Position numbers and translations under genes: made by a program. Positions 62,502-64,000 of a stretch of 64,000 bases of DNA are shown one piece after another (the first letter of the stretch is position 1; each line of letters begins with the position of its first letter). The notes beneath the pieces were generated by a model, which was given only the letters and a program-made list of their open reading frames with translations, was not told where the DNA came from and ran no database searches. Source of the DNA: Stratiolaelaps scimitus (taxonomy: Eukaryota > Arthropoda > Arachnida > Mesostigmata > Laelapidae); contig JABWDB010000001.1 of assembly GCA_019614645.1 (NCBI GenBank), positions 5,574,501 through 5,638,500 on the forward strand, in the 5' to 3' direction.

Positions 62502-63099
62502 TGATAAGCATGACGAAAAGAATATAGTATGGTATAACGTATGCCAAAGCCAGCTCGCGTACGTTGGTCGAAATGCGTCTGACGCATATGCGTTCTGCGC
62601 TACGGTTCATATAAACTGAAAAACGAAATCCGTCCATAGTATTTGGCAAATATCAACACAATGATGAGGCATGCCCATCCTACATTGTCAACGCGATAGG
62701 CAGGTGGTACTTAGCGAGCCAACGGAGAGCTAGGGGAAAGATTTTAAAATCTCAAGGTTTGTGACGCTTGGATTGTTTTTGCTGGACAGCGATTACTCAA
62801 ACGGGAGATGGGGGGCGGGGGCAGATGACGGTGCTGTATATAATCTTATGCGTTGAGCGATTTTTGAGATGATCCACCCTGAACGCATTGAGTTGATGGA
62901 TAAAGCAGAAATTCACTCACTTAGCGAGAACTTAATGCTGGGCCGACCTCTCTTACGAGGTGATGTCTTGTGTGGCCCAAGCAGTGGCTCATAGCAGCTC
63001 CGTCATCTGGGGATGGTTATGTTCCATCTGTTTCTGCTACCTCAGGTCTGGAACGTGATCGACCAGCATTACAAGGGATTCCAGACAACGTACAAGAGT
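61667..63099. other. No firmly supported gene
   Basis: An acceptor-like site at 61,680 leads into an AAT run. (AT)n lies at 62,470-62,496. Frames are short. Confidence 0.35.
62470..62496. repeat. (AT)n microsatellite
   Basis: About 27 nt of TA. Confidence 0.95.
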
Positions 63100-63380
63100 G
63101 AGAGCTAACGAAAGTGAAGGAGGAGGCGAGAGAAAACAGGGAATTGTGTGGGATAGCCCTGCGATGGCCCGTCGTTCGCGTTAGCCTCTGGAACTTTCGT
63201 CACTCTATCGAGCACCAAAAGGAAACTGTAGAAATCGACTCTCCATCTATCGAGGCCGGCGAAAACGTAGGAGCTCCTGACATCGTAATGCCGCAGCAGC
63301 TCTTTAGCAGGAAAAAAACCATGCATGAATATAATACCTCATTGGGCCACACATTTAAAGAACTCGGGACGAACTCATAG
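63100..63380 (+). CDS. Candidate terminal exon, about 93 codons
   Basis: Open from an in-frame TGA to TAG: VKEEARENRELCGIALRWPV, FRHSIEHQKETVEIDSPSIE, GENVGAPDIVMPQQLFSRKK, HEYNTSLGHTFKELGTNS. It is repeat-free, charged and varied. No strong acceptor was seen. The antisense frame (63200-63505) is also open and begins inside the SINE-like element. Lying 60 nt upstream of that element, it may be host gene or the edge of a larger repeat. Confidence 0.38.
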
Positions 63381-63437
63381 GCCGGGTCGTTCGTACTGTA
63401 ACGGCTCTTTAACAGTCCCGTTCCCCCCGGTCGAACG

Positions 63438-63605
63438 CGGTGGCCTGGTGGTGCATTCGTGTGCGCCGCGCGATCGAAGGTGAGACACGCAGGTTCGATC
63501 TTCATCGTTGCACATTTGCATTTAAGGTGTTGTCCGTCTTATGAAGCAATGCCGAAAGCAGTTCCATGGACGTTAAATGTTGGCTGTGGGTCAGCCTGGA
63601 GATTT
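63438..63605 (+). mobile_element. tRNA-derived SINE-like element
   Basis: An A-box-like TGGCCTGGTGG (63441) and a B-box-like GGTTCGATC (63492) lie 51 nt apart, tRNA spacing, as in RNA polymerase III promoters of SINEs. About 40 nt downstream begins a body (63538-63602) that matches 53085-53149 at about 89%. Around the B box the sequence GAGACACGCAGGTTCGATC resembles GAGACCGCAGGTTCGAATC at 11.37 kb. No poly-A tail or clear target-site duplication was found, so element borders are approximate. Confidence 0.6.
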
Positions 63606-63952
63606 CCTTTTTATTAGCCCTGATCCCCCGATGACACCTCTCATTTAACTCGCTAGCATATTGCCGAAGATCAAGAACTAACCGAAATATCTATCTAGTC
63701 GACGTTCGACCATAACGTGCGCTTCTGGTATGATCTAATTCGCCTCCTCCCCTGAGCTACAGTGATTGCTGTCTCGTATAAATGCAAAGCTACCGACACG
63801 CGCTCCGGACGCAAAGATCCTAGATATACTGTAATACGTATAATTATAAGTTTACGTTTAGGCAGCAAATTGATTTCTGCACCACTGCCGATGTTACGGA
63901 GAACCAGTAGATCCACTCGGACGTCATGGTCTTTCATGTACAAAAACGCGGG
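63606..63952. other. No supported gene
   Basis: A minus-strand frame at 63695-63943 (82 codons) has no splice support. Nothing else seen. Confidence 0.4.
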
Positions 63953-63990
<38 letters not shown>

Positions 63991-63991
63991 C
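63953..63991. repeat. (ATT)n microsatellite
   Basis: About 13 ATT units at the right edge of the window. Confidence 0.97.
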
Positions 63992-64000
63992 TTTTATTGC

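Noticed and set aside
1..64000. Bacterial operons, CRISPR arrays, rRNA, reverse transcriptase or DDE transposase genes
   Set aside because: Looked for on both strands; no spaced direct-repeat array, no rRNA-like block, and no catalytic motif of these families seen in any frame.

Overview
This window reads as nuclear DNA of a eukaryote with introns, most likely an animal and perhaps an arthropod. That guess rests on gross features only: open frames are short and interrupted, consensus GT-AG splice signals flank many of them, and simple-sequence DNA is dense. The repeats include long (AT)n, (GA)n and (ATT)n tracts plus CAG/CTG, CCG, ACG and AAC triplet runs. Nothing bacterial is visible: no operons, no rRNA and no CRISPR array. 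I could not match any predicted peptide to a named protein family, so no gene symbols are given.

The coding calls are candidate exons. I looked for open frames bounded by a pyrimidine-rich AG acceptor, a GTRAG-like donor or a well-placed ATG, then asked whether neighbours join in phase. In a region of intermediate GC with triplet repeats, two or three frames of the same stretch often look protein-like, sometimes on both strands. Many single-exon calls here may therefore be chance, and the confidences are set accordingly. Overlapping alternatives are stated where I saw them.

Layout. 0-9 kb: sparse, with a possible short-intron plus-strand gene at 5.9-6.7 kb and single exons near 7.6-8.2 kb. 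9-11 kb: a long (GA)n tract, then triplet-rich plus-strand frames facing a minus-strand ORF for a small membrane protein, then a tRNA-like element at 11.3 kb. 13-20 kb: isolated candidate exons among (AT)n tracts. 20.9-21.2 kb: a large imperfect inverted repeat. 22-31 kb: candidate terminal exons, an ORF with a signal-peptide-like start, and an in-phase two-exon model at 28.7-29.0 kb. 32.9-34.3 kb: two convergent in-phase two-exon models. 35-40 kb: a further in-phase pair and several single exons on both strands. 40-50 kb: GC- and repeat-rich, with in-phase pairs at 43.2-43.6, 44.1-44.5 and (minus) 45.8-46.4 kb and several long low-complexity frames. 51.5-55.4 kb: a strong 240-nt internal exon and a three-exon model containing a 29-nt exon. 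56-64 kb: candidate minus-strand exons, and a tRNA-derived SINE-like element near the right edge whose body recurs at 53.1 kb.

The firmest observations are repeats and structures: the 20.9 kb inverted repeat, the two-copy dispersed element at 53.1 and 63.5 kb, the tRNA-like segment at 11.3 kb, and the microsatellites. The most useful coding leads are the in-phase exon pairs.
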